From Nelumbo lutea (taxonomy: Eukaryota > Streptophyta > Magnoliopsida > Proteales > Nelumbonaceae): a stretch of DNA of 64,000 bases. The number at the start of each line of letters is the position of its first letter. The stretch's first letter is position 1. The stretch lies in NCBI GenBank assembly GCA_022828595.1, contig JAKGHH010000001.1, positions 122,524,999 to 122,588,998 on the forward strand, in the 5' to 3' direction. Below are positions 22,712 through 33,417 of this stretch, one piece after another. The notes beneath the pieces were generated by a model. The model had not been told where the DNA came from. It was given only the letters and a program-made list of their open reading frames with translations, and searched no databases. Made by a program: the position numbers and the translations under genes.

Positions 22712-23225
22712 TTATATCATTTTATATATATCTTGATTATTTTGTGAATTAATTTAACATTCTTTGTTATGTTGCAAATCCCTTGTACAGATTTTGTTTT
22801 ATCATTCTAGATTATCTACTGAAAGAGCATTTCAACTTCACTTAGCAAGTAAACCAATCTAAACAAATTAAATTTTATTTTTATTATATCATTTTTATAT
22901 ATCTTGATTATTTCATGGATTAAATTAAGATTATTTTTTATGTCGTAGGTTTCTTGCCCAAATTTTGTTTTATCATTCTAGATTATCTACTAAAAGAGCA
23001 TTTAAGTTCCACTTAACAAGTAAACCAATATAAACAGATTAAATTTTATCCTTTTATTATATCATTTTATATATACTGATTATTTCGTGAATTAATTTAA
23101 GATTCTTTGTCATGTTACAGGTCCCTTGTCCAGATTTTGTTTTATCATTCTAGATTATCCACCCAAAAGAGCATTTAAGTTCCATTTGGCAGGTAAACCA
23201 ATGTAAACAAATTAAATTTTAACTT
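22712..23225 (+). repeat. Three tandem ~165-bp repeats inside the Helitron
   Basis: Units at about 22712-22873, 22874-23040 and 23041-23225. Each contains in order TATATCATTTTATATAT, CTTGATTATTT, a TT(C/T)TTGCC-like tract, ATTTTGTTTTATCATTCTAG, ATTATC.AC..AAAGAGCATTT and AAACCAAT.TAAACA.ATT. Each unit also has a splice acceptor-like and a donor-like position around the AGAGCATTT block. They fill the gap between the helicase and the RPA gene. Confidence 0.85.
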
Positions 23226-23283
23226 TGAAGAAACCTATTTTAGTTGAATTCAAAATCTCTTACAAGTCATAAGTCTTCTAGAA

Positions 23284-25230
23284 TGGAAGAAAAATATGTG
23301 CTCCTCTCAAAACTAATTGACAAATCAATCAATTGGAGAGTAAAGATAAAATTTACAAAAATCACACAATGTTGAGCATCAAGGATTGGTTCATCTTCCT
23401 ATCAATGGTTGTTCTTAGTTGACAAGGAGGTAACCTTATATAATATTGTATATACTAGGTTTTTCTATAATTTTGTTAATATTTAGCTAATATGATTTTT
23501 TTAAACTTTTTAGGGAAATAAAATGCAGGCAACTATCTTTAATGATGACAACGATTTCCTTGAGCCTATTATAAATCTTGATAATACATTTTCCATTTCA
23601 AATGGTGTCATAAGAAAGATCCCTGCACATGTTACACATTTGAGTAAGTTCAAAACCAATTATCAAATGACCATCAATAGAAATAGCAAGATTGAGGAGA
23701 TAAAAGATATAGTGCTAACACCTACAAAGGTGTATAAGTTCACCCCTTTTCAACAATTGAATGAATTAATTAACACAACAAAGTAAATTGGTAATAACTC
23801 CCATACAATTAAGTTGTTTTTTAGCTTTTTACTATATTATGTAAAAACTTTACTCAATTCTAATTATATTATACATGTTCTTGCCATCATATTGAATGTT
23901 ATGGAACAAAAAACAGTATTCAAGAAAAATGATCATAAAGAAATAGTGCTTCGTGAAATTATCATCATTGACAACAGGTATATTCTCAACAATTTCATAG
24001 TTAAACTTTTTTATAATTTTATTTTATACATATTACTTTTTTTACCATTTTATCTTATGGCATGCAATCCATAACTCTCACAGCATGGAATACTTTTGCT
24101 ACAACTGAAAGGAAGCTTCTTGTAGAATTATCAAATACTAGACATTATTTTTGCTAAAGATTTGGCCATCTACAATGGTAAAAATAAATTTAAGATTTTA
24201 AATATTATAAAATTGTCATCATAATCTTAATAGTAAATACCTATGATAAGACAAATATTTCTCTTTTTACAAAACCATCAAGCAAGATAACAGTGACTCC
24301 CAATATACCTAAAGCAAAAGAATTGCAAGCTTTGTATGCTCACTCATCCATTCTTTGACAAGTTCAATTTAAAAAAAAAACATAATTCTTGTATATATTG
24401 GAAACATATACACTAATAAAATATTATTTTATAGGTCACTTGACAATGATTCATTTTTTAAAAAATAGATGAAAGAAAAATCACATTTAGCTTTTGCCAA
24501 TAAAACATTAATCACACCCAAACAAAATGTTATTCAAGATATTTCAATTCTGCCAAGTCGGTAATAACACTCATTTCTTTTATTAAGTATATATGTTTAT
24601 ATATTTCTTTCAATATTCTCACATGATATTACTATTTTTAAAGGAAAGCATCAATTGCATTAAAGCTTTTATTACAAGTTTGGCTACAAAACAATCTTTT
24701 TGGTACATATCATGCAATCAATGCAAATGAAAGACCTTACAAAATTATGAAACATCTTTTAAGTGTGAAGGATGCAAGAAACTTACTATAGCAACTCCAA
24801 GGTAATGTTTTTACTATTTTATTTATTTATCATTTTTAATAAAATACTAGAAAAGATAATACGATAACAACTTAATTGTAGATGTCAAATTATTGGCGAA
24901 ATGATCCAATAGCTTCTATGCCAAATGTCATATTTGGTCAACAAGTTGAAAAACTCTTTAGTTGTACATCCACGCAAATCATGGAGCTTTCACAATATGT
25001 ATAGTTATTATTAAAATTAAAAATGTTGAAAAGAAAAATGCTTTTATGATTTAGATTAAACACACTTCTTTTACATTTTACAGGGCTATGTTGATCAAAT
25101 CATGAAGCAAATGGCTGGATACCTTCATAAAGTTTATTTCTCCAATGTGAAGTTGACTTCTACACCTAGAGGTAAAAAACACCTCATTGTGAACAAAACT
25201 GAAGATATTGACATATAGAAAGAGAGTGCA
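23284..25230 (+). pseudogene. Helitron RPA70-like single-strand DNA-binding protein, decayed and intron-containing
   Basis: The exon-like pieces match replication protein A large subunit architecture. A first OB fold starts MEEKYVLLSKLIDKSINWRV (23284). IQATI-like MQATIFNDD...ISNGVIRKIP follows at 23523-23640. A second OB fold piece lies near 23890-23990 (VFKKNDHKEIVLREIIIID), then ITLTAWNTF (about 24070). A C-terminal zinc region starts at about 24700 with WYISCNQC and reaches CEGCKKLTIATPR at about 24765-24800. In plant Helitrons RPA-like genes accompany RepHel and are thought to help rolling-circle movement. Stops and weak junctions suggest it is dead. The element's 3' end (hairpin plus CTRR) was not found after 25300. 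Confidence 0.8.
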
Positions 25231-25279
25231 AGCTAATACACCCTCCAAAAATGTTATTTTGATTATATTTTGTAGAATC

Positions 25280-25563
25280 ATGTAAATATTGTGGTCTTTT
25301 GATCACCTATATGCAACTAACTACCATTTTGTTTAAGTTTTGTAAATATTGTATAGTATATTTTGGATGTGTCAATATTTTGTTATAGTATGCTTTTTTT
25401 AGCTTTATTTGATGTCTCCTATAATTTTTAGTTTATAGTGTTGCTGAATCTCTCTCCAAATGCTTTTCTTAAAGAATTTAATCCATATTTTCTCTTTTAC
25501 CTAAGTTAAAAATGATTCACATGATTTTGTTAAAAAACCACTTTTTTATAAGATGGATAGCTA
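25280..25563. other. AT-rich spacer after Helitron RPA gene
   Basis: No gene and no convincing Helitron 3' hairpin was seen. Confidence 0.4.
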
Positions 25564-25800
25564 AGGTGGTGTTTGATTGCACTTTTTAGACGTTTAATGT
25601 CTGAATTAGTTGCTTTTTAGACACCACTAACGTTTGGTATTTCTTCTTAATACTAGATTTGAAATTTTAATTTGTAAGAGGTGGAGTGGGTGCTTAATGC
25701 ACTCAGATGTAATTCAGATGTGCGTAAAAGACATTACTATCCTCAAAGATATTTCAAAATGATATTGTTTGTCCTCTATATAAAACTCAAAAATTAGGTC
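25564..25800 (+). repeat. Copy 2 of the 17602-17800 repeat
   Basis: GGTGGTGTTTGATTGCACTTTTTAGAC and, about 140 bases later, GCTTAATGCACTCAGATGT match copy 1 in order and orientation, with divergence between the landmarks. Confidence 0.6.
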
Positions 25801-25848
25801 ATTCGACCCTCTCTACGACCTAAACAAGCTCTACCAATGTGAAGATCT

Positions 25849-26275
25849 TGAAGGGATGGGATATCCATCACATGGATGCCCAAGTATTGCGGAAGGGATT
25901 GGGCGAATTTCAAAAATTTCTCCCATCTTTGCAGGGAATCGAATTCCCTATTTTAGTACTGGAAATCTGGTCCGGTTCAAAGGTTCTATTAATCCTACAC
26001 TGCACGTGCTTCGGGTCTCACCCTGGTAGCTGAGACAAGCCACCCCAATAGTTGGTAGCACACCAGTTTCAGCCTTGGCAGGATAAATCTCCCCAGACTT
26101 ACCCAATGGCTGTGAACATTCTAAACTAACACAAGTCTCATTAAGTGTCCAGTTTAAGGGTATTACACAGAAACACACCACAGGAACATGAATCAAATGT
26201 GTACTTTATTCATTTACAATAAATTCATAATGTACATATTTCTGATTGGAGTTAAGGGCATACAACTGTTTAACA
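25849..26275 (-). repeat. 3' LTR of Copia element 1 (internally deleted, 427 bp)
   Basis: On the minus strand it starts TGTTAAACAGTTGTATGCCC next to the polypurine-like AGTGCAAGTAGGAGC and ends ..CATCCCTTCA at 25849. Its two ends match the ends of the Copia 2 LTR (start TGTTAGACAG.., end ..CATTCTTTCA). About 1.5 kb present in the Copia 2 LTR is missing after ACCAGATTTCCAGTA. It also lacks the TR-GAG insertion and so shows the pre-insertion site (CCAAGGCTGAAACTGGTGTG). Confidence 0.85.
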
Positions 26276-26279
26276 GCTC

Positions 26280-27662
26280 CTACTTGCACTTACGTCCAAT
26301 CTGGTATAAGCTAAAGTCCCATACATTCCATTGTTTCTCAAACACTTTCTGTGGCAGTGGCTTAGTTAATGGGTCTACTACATTCTCCGATGATGCTACC
26401 TTCTGAATCAAGATGTCCCCTCTACCAACAATCTCCCGAAGTACGTGGTACTTCCTCTCGATGTGCTTCGACTTCGAGTGGGCTCGTGGCTCCTTAGCCT
26501 GAGCAATCGCTCCATTGTTGTCACACAACAATGGGATGGGTGATGTGCTGGATAGAAGTACTCCCAATTCATGAACGAACTTCTTCATCCATAGGGCTTC
26601 CTTGGCAGCTTCACTTGCAGCAATGTATTCGGCCTCAGTTGTGGAGTCTGCTATGGACCAACGTTTGCTGCTTTTCCAGCAAACAGCACACGATCCTATC
26701 GTGAAAACATATCCAAATGTAGATTTTCTATCATCTGGATCCAACTGGAAATCCGCATCTGTATACCCTTGGATCTGTAGTGAACTACCATCAAATACCA
26801 GACAAAACTCTTTTGTCCTTTGAAGGTACTTAAGTATGCATTTCACAGCAGTCCAATGCTCCGGCCCTGGATTGGCATGGAATCTGCTTACTACATTCAC
26901 TGCCTGGGCGATGTCAGGACGAGTGCACAGCATGGCATACATGATGCTCCCTACGGCTGAGGCATATGGAATGTCTTTCATGCTCTCGATCTCCTCAGAG
27001 GTCTTTGGAGACATCTTCTTGGAGAAATTGACTCCATGCCTGAAATGAACATTTCCTTTCATGGAGTTTTCCATGTTGTATCTCTTGACTATTTTGTCAA
27101 TATAAGCAGATTGGGATAACCCTATAATCCGCTTCAATCTATCTCTATAGAGTCGAAGACCCAGTATATAGAAGGCTTCTCCAAGGTCTTTCATGGAGAA
27201 TTGTTGTGATACCCATACTTTTATCGTAGTTAGCATTCCTACATCATTCCCAATGAGCAGAATGTCATCTACATACAGAACCAGAAACGTAACCTTGTCA
27301 CCACTGGTCTTCCTGTAAACACAGGGTTCATCCGGATTTTGCTCAAAATCAAACTTTTTGACCGTAGAGTCGAATCGAATGTTCCAACTTCTAGAAGCTT
27401 GCTTGAGTCCATATATGGATCTATTCAACTTACAGACCATGTGTTCCTGACTCGTAGCTACAAAACCTTGCGGTTGCTGCATATAGATATCTTTAGTAAG
27501 ATCTCCATTTAAGAACGCAGTTTTGAAATCCATCTGCCAAATCTCATAGTCATAGTAAGCTGCTACAGCTGTCAGGATCCTAATGGATTTAAGTATGGCC
27601 ACGGGCGAAAATGTTTCCTCATAATCGATGCCTTCTTTCTGAGTGTATCCTTTGGCCACCAA
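26280..27662 (-). CDS. Copia 1 RT-RNase H open frame (460 codons)
   Basis: One uninterrupted frame covers the reverse transcriptase and RNase H of Copia 1. It runs from MVAKGYTQKEGIDYEETFSPVA through FLNGDLTKDIYMQQPQGF, SIYGLKQASRSWN, the catalytic YVDDILLIGND (about residues 130-140), YASAVGSIMYAMLCTRPDIA, the RNase H motifs DADFQLDPDDRKSTFGYVF and STTEAEYIAASEAAKEALWMKKF, and HIERKYHVLRE. The polyprotein upstream is broken, so it cannot be made as an intact polyprotein, but this half could still read as a protein or be scored as a gene by automatic annotation. Length and motifs match full RT-RNase H. Confidence 0.88.
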   Translation of the reverse strand: MVAKGYTQKEGIDYEETFSPVAILKSIRILTAVAAYYDYEIWQMDFKTAFLNGDLTKDIYMQQPQGFVATSQEHMVCKLNRSIYGLKQASRSWNIRFDSTVKKFDFEQNPDEPCVYRKTSGDKVTFLVLYVDDILLIGNDVGMLTTIKVWVSQQFSMKDLGEAFYILGLRLYRDRLKRIIGLSQSAYIDKIVKRYNMENSMKGNVHFRHGVNFSKKMSPKTSEEIESMKDIPYASAVGSIMYAMLCTRPDIAQAVNVVSRFHANPGPEHWTAVKCILKYLQRTKEFCLVFDGSSLQIQGYTDADFQLDPDDRKSTFGYVFTIGSCAVCWKSSKRWSIADSTTEAEYIAASEAAKEALWMKKFVHELGVLLSSTSPIPLLCDNNGAIAQAKEPRAHSKSKHIERKYHVLREIVGRGDILIQKVASSENVVDPLTKPLPQKVFEKQWNVWDFSLYQIGRKCK

Positions 27663-28620
27663 ACGAGCTTTGTAGGTCTCAACCCTGCCATCGAGGCCCT
27701 TCTTCCTCTTGTAGATTCATTTGCAACCAATTGCTTTTACCCCGGAGGGCGGATCCACTAGAGTCCAGACTCCATTGGTCTTCATTGAGTCCATCTCAGC
27801 TCTCATGGCATCTACCCATTTAAGGGAGTCTATGTCCAACATAGCTTCCGTATAAGTTACGGGATCCTCTTCACTAGTCAAGGTTTCGACTAGGTAACTA
27901 TCCTGATCGTAACCAAAATGGACCGGTGACCTGGACACCCGAGTAGATCTTCTAGGTTGGTCACTACCTGGAACTTGCGGGACACCTCCCACTGCATCTG
28001 AGCTTTCATCATCAAGAACAATTTCCTGATGATGATTGTCTAAGATGTAATCACTTTCCAAGAATTGTGCATTCCGACTGTAGAACACCTTCTGCTCACT
28101 TGGGTCATAGAATAGGTAACCTACAAAGCCTTTTGAGTAGCCTACAAATAGGCAACGACTGGTCTTGGATTCCAATTTGTCCAGACTCGTTCTTTTAACG
28201 TGTGTCGGACAACCCCAAACCTTCAAGTGTTGCACACTTGGTTTCTTTCCGGTCCAAGGCTCATAGGGAGTCTTTGGAACTGATTTGGTTGGAACCCAGT
28301 TCAGCACATATATCGCAGTCTCTAATGTGTATCTCAAAAGGATGTGGGTAACTCTGAATGGATGAGAAGTGACCAAACCATATCCAATAAGGTCCTATTC
28401 CTCCTCTCTGAAACACCGTTAAGTTGTGGTGTAGCAGGAGGAGCCAACTGTGATACTATCCCATTTACCTTTAAGTAGTCCCTGAATTCATCAGAGAGAT
28501 ATTCACCGCCTCAATCTGATCGAAGTGACTTAATTTCTCTCCCTAACTATTTCTCGACCTCTTGTCTGAATTCTTTGAACCCTTTCAAAGGATTCAGACT
28601 TATGTCTCATTAGGTACACG

Positions 28621-28797
28621 TAACCATACCGAGAATAGTCATCGGTGAATGTAATGAAATACACATGTTGGTTACGGGTCCTAACACTCAGGGGACCACA
28701 TACATCACGTAACCATACAAGAGTAGTCATCGGTGAACATAATGAAATACACATGTTGGTTACGGGTCCTAACACTCAGGGGACCTCATACATCAGT
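28621..28797 (-). repeat. 89-bp tandem duplication in Copia 1 integrase
   Basis: TAACCATAC..GAGTAGTCATCGG, ATGAAATACACATGTTGG and GTTACGGGTCCTAACACTCA recur with a period of 89 bp (28621 and 28710). Confidence 0.9.
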
Positions 28798-30162
28798 ATG
28801 TATAAGGTCAAGCGTGTCTGTACATCTTTCAAGCTTACCGTTAAATGGCCTCTTTGTCATCTTACCCTGAAGGCAAGGCTCACAAGTGGGAAGATCTTCT
28901 ACAGTTAGAAAATCCAAAAGACCATCCTTTACCAATCTTGTGATTCGGTCAATACCGATATGGCCAAGTCGGTAATGCCACAGGCACGTGGGATTAATTG
29001 TATCACGTGCTCTTTTCTTGGAGATTTCAGCTGGCGTAGTTTCGGCTATGTTAGTTTCTAGAGAAGGATGTAGAACATAGATACCATTCTCCAGTTCCCC
29101 ATATGCGATAAATTTATTGTTTCTTTTAATAGTAATCGTATTATTGAAAAAGACGGAATATCCATCCACACACAGTTTTGAGACGAAAATCAAATTTTTG
29201 TTAGATTTTGCACAAAAAGACAATCTTTAAGTACAATATTTCATTCTCTAAATTTTAATTATACGGTGCCTATTGCCATAGCTGCAACGCTTGCAGAAGT
29301 CCCCAAATAGAGCATCACTTCTCCATCATTTAGCCTTCTGCTTACCTTGAACCCTTGCAGTGAGTTACACGCATGAGTTGAAGCCCCAGAGTCAATAGAC
29401 CAGGATGCAGAAGCCACCAATAAATTGGTTTCTATGACACAAGATTCAAAATTACCTTTCTTGGATTCCAGGTACTGAGGACAGTTCCTCTTCTAGTGGA
29501 TGGATTGTTTACAGAAGTGACATGCATCTGATGCCCTGTCCTTCTTCTGCTTCTTGGGCTTGGTAGTCTTCTTTTGAGGCTTCTTTGCCTTCCTCTTTTT
29601 CTTGCCCGTTTTGTTAGTTTCGACAAGCATCACCACAGGCTCATCCTTCTTAAGTAAGTCCTCGGCCCTTTGCAACATATTGCTGAGCTCTTGGACGCTG
29701 ACATTCAGCTTGTTCATATTGTAGTTTAAAATGAACCCATTGAAGGAAGAGGACAAGGAGTTCAGAATGGAATCCACTTGAGTGCCAAGATCTAGCCCAG
29801 ATCAAAGGGCTTCTAGCTCGTTAACGTATCCCATCATCCGAAGACAATGGTCGGTGAACTTTCTGCCCCTTGGACATCTAAGCAGTCATGAACATTTTTA
29901 AGACCTTCTGCCGTGTAGAACGGTTCTGCTCTTCGTACATTGTTTTCAGACTATCCAATATGTCCTTAGCAAGTTCGATCTGATCGAACTGCCTCTGTAT
30001 TGAGTTGTCCAAAGAAGCAACGACATAGCAGTGGGCTAGAGAGTTTTTATCCTCCCAATCTTGGAATTCTCTCCTATGGGCTTCAGAAGCCCTATCACCC
30101 GGACGTTCCGGGGCAGGAGACATGACTACCTTGTCCAATTTTTCAGATGTTAAAACATATTT

Positions 30163-31267
30163 TGCAGGGAATCAAATTCCCTATTTTAGAAAACCATATT
30201 TTTCAAAGATCAATCTTGAACTATCAACCAAACCAGATCTGAACCAAAAGGAGTAGGAGGGAGGGTGTACCTAATACGGAGAAACAATATCTCCCAATGG
30301 AGCTATTCACACCCAAGGAGGGATCCAAAATCTGCTCCCTCTGAAGATGGCGCAGTGCAGGATGGAGTAGAATCAACAATGTTCTTCCAAAAGAACTTGA
30401 CCCTTTGCAAGAATCAACAGGATGGCTTGTGAATACAGCTCCAATCAATCTTTTCCCCAAAAGATTGGTATCAAGATCAAAACTTGATTACTCCAAGAAC
30501 TGGAGATCGAATTGAGGGTAATGGCGACGACAGTAAGGAGGCGACAAGAGAGTGTAAGAGGTCCCTTTAAGTGATAAGGGATAACCCTTATCTTATCTGT
30601 AGATCAGATCAGCCATCTCCTAATCTAATTAGGAGGCTTCCAGATCTAAATCTTATTTAGATCTTGGACTCTCTAAGTGGATAGGGTCTAGGCCCAATCC
30701 TATCAGCTGATCCATCTCAGAATTCGCCCCTTTTAATTGACTGATCAAATCAGCCCAGTTTGAAATGGGCTTAAGGCCCATTTAAGGTTATGTACTCACT
30801 TAGCCTTCCAAACTGCTGCCCAGTTGGGCTTCCTTGTATGGCGTGGGATTCAAACATTGATCTACACATCAGCCACATGGGTTCGGCCTAGCCTTTGTTA
30901 CAAGGCCTGGCCGAATACACTGTTATAGATGGTGCACCCCCTAAAAACCCATCTCATGGGCTCTAGGGGCCTAACACTTACCCTAAATGGTCCCTGGGCC
31001 AAGCCACCTTGTAACACCCAGGGACTGTGGGCAGATGCAAGATTAGCCCATCAGGTATTATCCTCAATGGTCTTACACTTAACCTCTTAGACCATAATGA
31101 TCAAACACTGCTCGACAAGGGAGGACCTCTCCCTCGACTGCAAGGAACAGTGTTGCACTCTCTGCTTACATGGATCCCGGGAATTAAAACCCTTTTGCAA
31201 ATCATTTCGAAACCATAACATATATATATCTTTATATATTTCGAAACCATAACATATATATATCTTT
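30163..31267 (-). repeat. Truncated 5' LTR of Copia 1 (left arm of large inverted repeat)
   Basis: Read on the minus strand this is LTR sequence: GGTTTTAATTCCCGGG, GGAGAGGTCCTCCC, TTGGCCCAGGGACC, a GGCCAGGCCTTG block and CAAGGAAGCCCAACTGGG all match the 35.8-37.0 kb LTR interior. It ends TAGGGAATTTGATTCCCTGCA at 30163 and is fused to gag. A 33-bp direct duplication (ATTTCGAAACCATAACATAT..) lies at its outer edge (31204-31267). Confidence 0.8.
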
Positions 31268-31525
31268 ATTTTTATCATGATGTATTTCTAGTACAAAAAC
31301 TACAAAACATGTATATGTTCATCATACAAACGAATAATCAATATTGGGTTGAAACTGAAAGCTACCAATTTATCATGATGTGCCTCAATCATCACACAAT
31401 AATATTATTTGATCTATTTATTTTTATCATGATGTGCTTCTCATACAAAAACTACAAAACATGTATATGCTCATTATACAAACAAATCATCAATATTGGG
31501 TTGAAACTGAAAGCTATCAATATTT
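31266..31525. repeat. Spacer between inverted LTR arms, with a tandem duplication
   Basis: TTATTTTTATCATGATGT..., CTACAAAACATGTATATG and ATCAATATTGGGTTGAAACT occur twice in the same order (31266-31370 and 31418-31521, period about 152 bp). AT-rich, no gene. Confidence 0.8.
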
Positions 31526-31529
31526 ATGC

Positions 31530-32322
31530 CAAAAGGTTTTAATTCCCGGAATCCATATAAGCAGAGAGTGCAACACTGTTCCTTGCAGCCGAGGGAGAGG
31601 TCCTCTCTTGTCGGGCATTGTATGATCATTATGGGCTAAGAGGTTAAGTGTAAGACCTTTGAGGATAATACCTGATGGACTAATCTTGCATCTACCCACA
31701 GTTCCTGGGTGTTACAAGGTGGCTTGGCCCAGGGACCATTTAGGGTAAGTGTTGGGCCCATAGAGCCCATTTGATGGGTTTCAGGGGGTGCACCATCCAT
31801 AACAGTGTATTCGGCCAGGCCTTGTAATAAAGGCTGGGTCGAACCCATGTGGCTGGTGTGTAAATCAATGCTTGGGTCCCATTCCATACAAGGAAGCCCA
31901 ACTGGGCAGCAGTTAGGAAGGTTAAGTGAGCACATAAGCTTAATGGACCTAAAGCCCATTTCGAACTGGGCCATTTAATTAGTTAATAATGGGGCGAATT
32001 CTGAGATGGATTAGCAGATAGGATATTGGTCTTGACCCTATCCACTCAAAGAGTCCAGATCTGAATGTGAATCAGATCTAGAAATCTCCTACTGAGATTA
32101 GGAGAAAACTAATCTAATCTGCAGATAAGATAAGGGTTTATCCTTATCACCTAAAGAGAAGGGGGCGGTAGCCTTTAGACAAACACATCGGATTTTCTTC
32201 AGTGCTGAAATCAAGAAGAGAGAATTCTGCACCCTGCGAATACTCTCTTGCCGCTTGCCTGTTCTTGCCACCCTGTTTGCCAGTTCGATCTCTAGTTGTG
32301 GGAGAAGTCAGGATTTGATCTT
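31530..32322 (+). repeat. Truncated Copia LTR fragment (right arm of inverted repeat)
   Basis: LTR interior in plus orientation runs from GGTTTTAATTCCCGG to ..TTCGATCTC and GGATTTGATCTTTG, where the next, complete LTR begins (TGTTAGACAG, 32323). The TTTG at the joint is shared by both sides. It pairs with 30540-31210 as an inverted copy. Confidence 0.8.
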
Positions 32323-32533
32323 TGTTAGACAGTTTTGTATGCCCTTAGCTTCAATCCGATTTGATGTACTTTTGTTATTTAGTGGAAATAAATAAAGTAC
32401 ATGTTTGATTCATGTTGTTTGGTTTAATTCTATGTAAGACCCTAAAACTGGACACTTATAGAGACTCGTGTTAGTTTTAAATATTCACAGCCGTTGGGTA
32501 AATCTGGGAGATTTATCCTGCCAAGGGTGATAC

Positions 32534-33408
32534 TGTTATGGTCCCGCGCGTAGGATCCCGTCATGGGTCGGTCCACGGTGCGAAAGCCCTGTTTCCCCTT
32601 GCGCCTTCCCTTGCGTGCAGATCCTATTGCGGAAACTGAATGGGTGATTTGTCCAAGAGACCACCCGAACTCTCCCTTGGGGTGATTTGTCCAAGAGACC
32701 ACCCGAACTCTCCTCACTCTTTTCTTGGCTAGAAAACTCAATGTCCTTTATTTCAATTCATAACTCTTTAAATAGGATATTACAAAAGAAAATTCCTAAT
32801 TAAACTCAAACTCCAACTTGAACTCAAATTCCTAATTACCTACTGTAATTGGTAGCACACTCTTACTTAAGATAAGATAAAGATAAGATTAGATAAAGAT
32901 AAGGGATAAGGGATAAGGGATAAGATAAGGATAAGGTAAGTTGCGGCGAGTTGGCTTGATGTGTCCAGATAAGGATGGGCCCACCCCTATGAGCTGTCGT
33001 GTGGGCCCCGCTCTACTGCTGCTGTTGGCTGCCGTGCGATGCGTGCGCGCAGAGCGTACGCGCGCCTCAGTGTACCGCTACCGTGCGCGCGCCTCATGGT
33101 GCTGCTACCGTGCGGTACCGGGTGTGTGCACGCTGCTACCTGGCGGTGCGTGCTGCGCGCCATGGTGCCGCTGCCGTGCGGTGCCGGGTGTGTGCATGGT
33201 GCGTGCTGCTACCTGGCGGTGCGTGCTGCGCGCCGTGGTGCCGCTGCCGGTGCGGTGCCGGGCGTGTGCATGGTGCGTGCTGCGCACTATCGACGGTGCA
33301 TGCTGCTGTGCAGTGCTGCCAGGCGGTGCCCACTGCTGTGCGGCCTGCTGTGTGTGCTGCTGCCTATGACGGCGCCGCGGTGCCTTGCCGGATGGTGTGA
33401 CCATAACA
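32534..33408 (-). repeat. LTR (3') of the gag-starch synthase element
   Basis: It contains a duplicated 40-bp GGTGATTTGTCCAAGAGACC block (32641-32705), a GATAAGGGATAAG-rich array (about 32869-32938) and a GC-rich minisatellite (33000-33380). Confidence 0.85.
33000..33385. repeat. GC-rich minisatellite in LTR
   Basis: Imperfect units of about 70 bp built from GGTGCCGCTGCCGTGCGG, GCCGGGTGTGTGC and TACCTGGCGGTGCGTGCTGC. Related arrays lie at 34975-35360, 43480-43680, 44500-44870 and 46550-46910 (the last two inverted). All long frames seen here on both strands are repeat artefacts. Confidence 0.85.
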
Positions 33409-33417
33409 TTACACCCC

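Larger units (their letters stand above)
26280..30162 (-). mobile_element. Copia element 1, internal region (gag-protease-integrase-RT-RNase H)
   Basis: Minus-strand order: gag (from about 30162; SEKLDKVVMSPAPERPGDRAS), zinc knuckle CHFCKQSIH.KRNC at about 29530 with Trp replaced by a stop, protease SIDSGASTHAC (about 29400), integrase HYRLGHIGIDR...CEPCLQGK (about 28980-28870) and core DVCGPLS...FTDDYSRYGY, reverse transcriptase with YVDDILL, and RNase H ending KQWNVWDF. Frames break in gag and integrase, and integrase carries an 89-bp tandem duplication. The beginning (PBS, leader, start of gag) is deleted; gag joins LTR sequence directly at about 30162. The sequence resembles the Tork/Angela side of plant Copia; lineage is a judgement from memory of motifs. 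Confidence 0.93.

Noticed and set aside
32869..32938. Telomere-like GGGATAA repeats
   Set aside because: Differs from the plant telomere repeat TTTAGGG and recurs in every LTR of the family, so it is LTR sequence.
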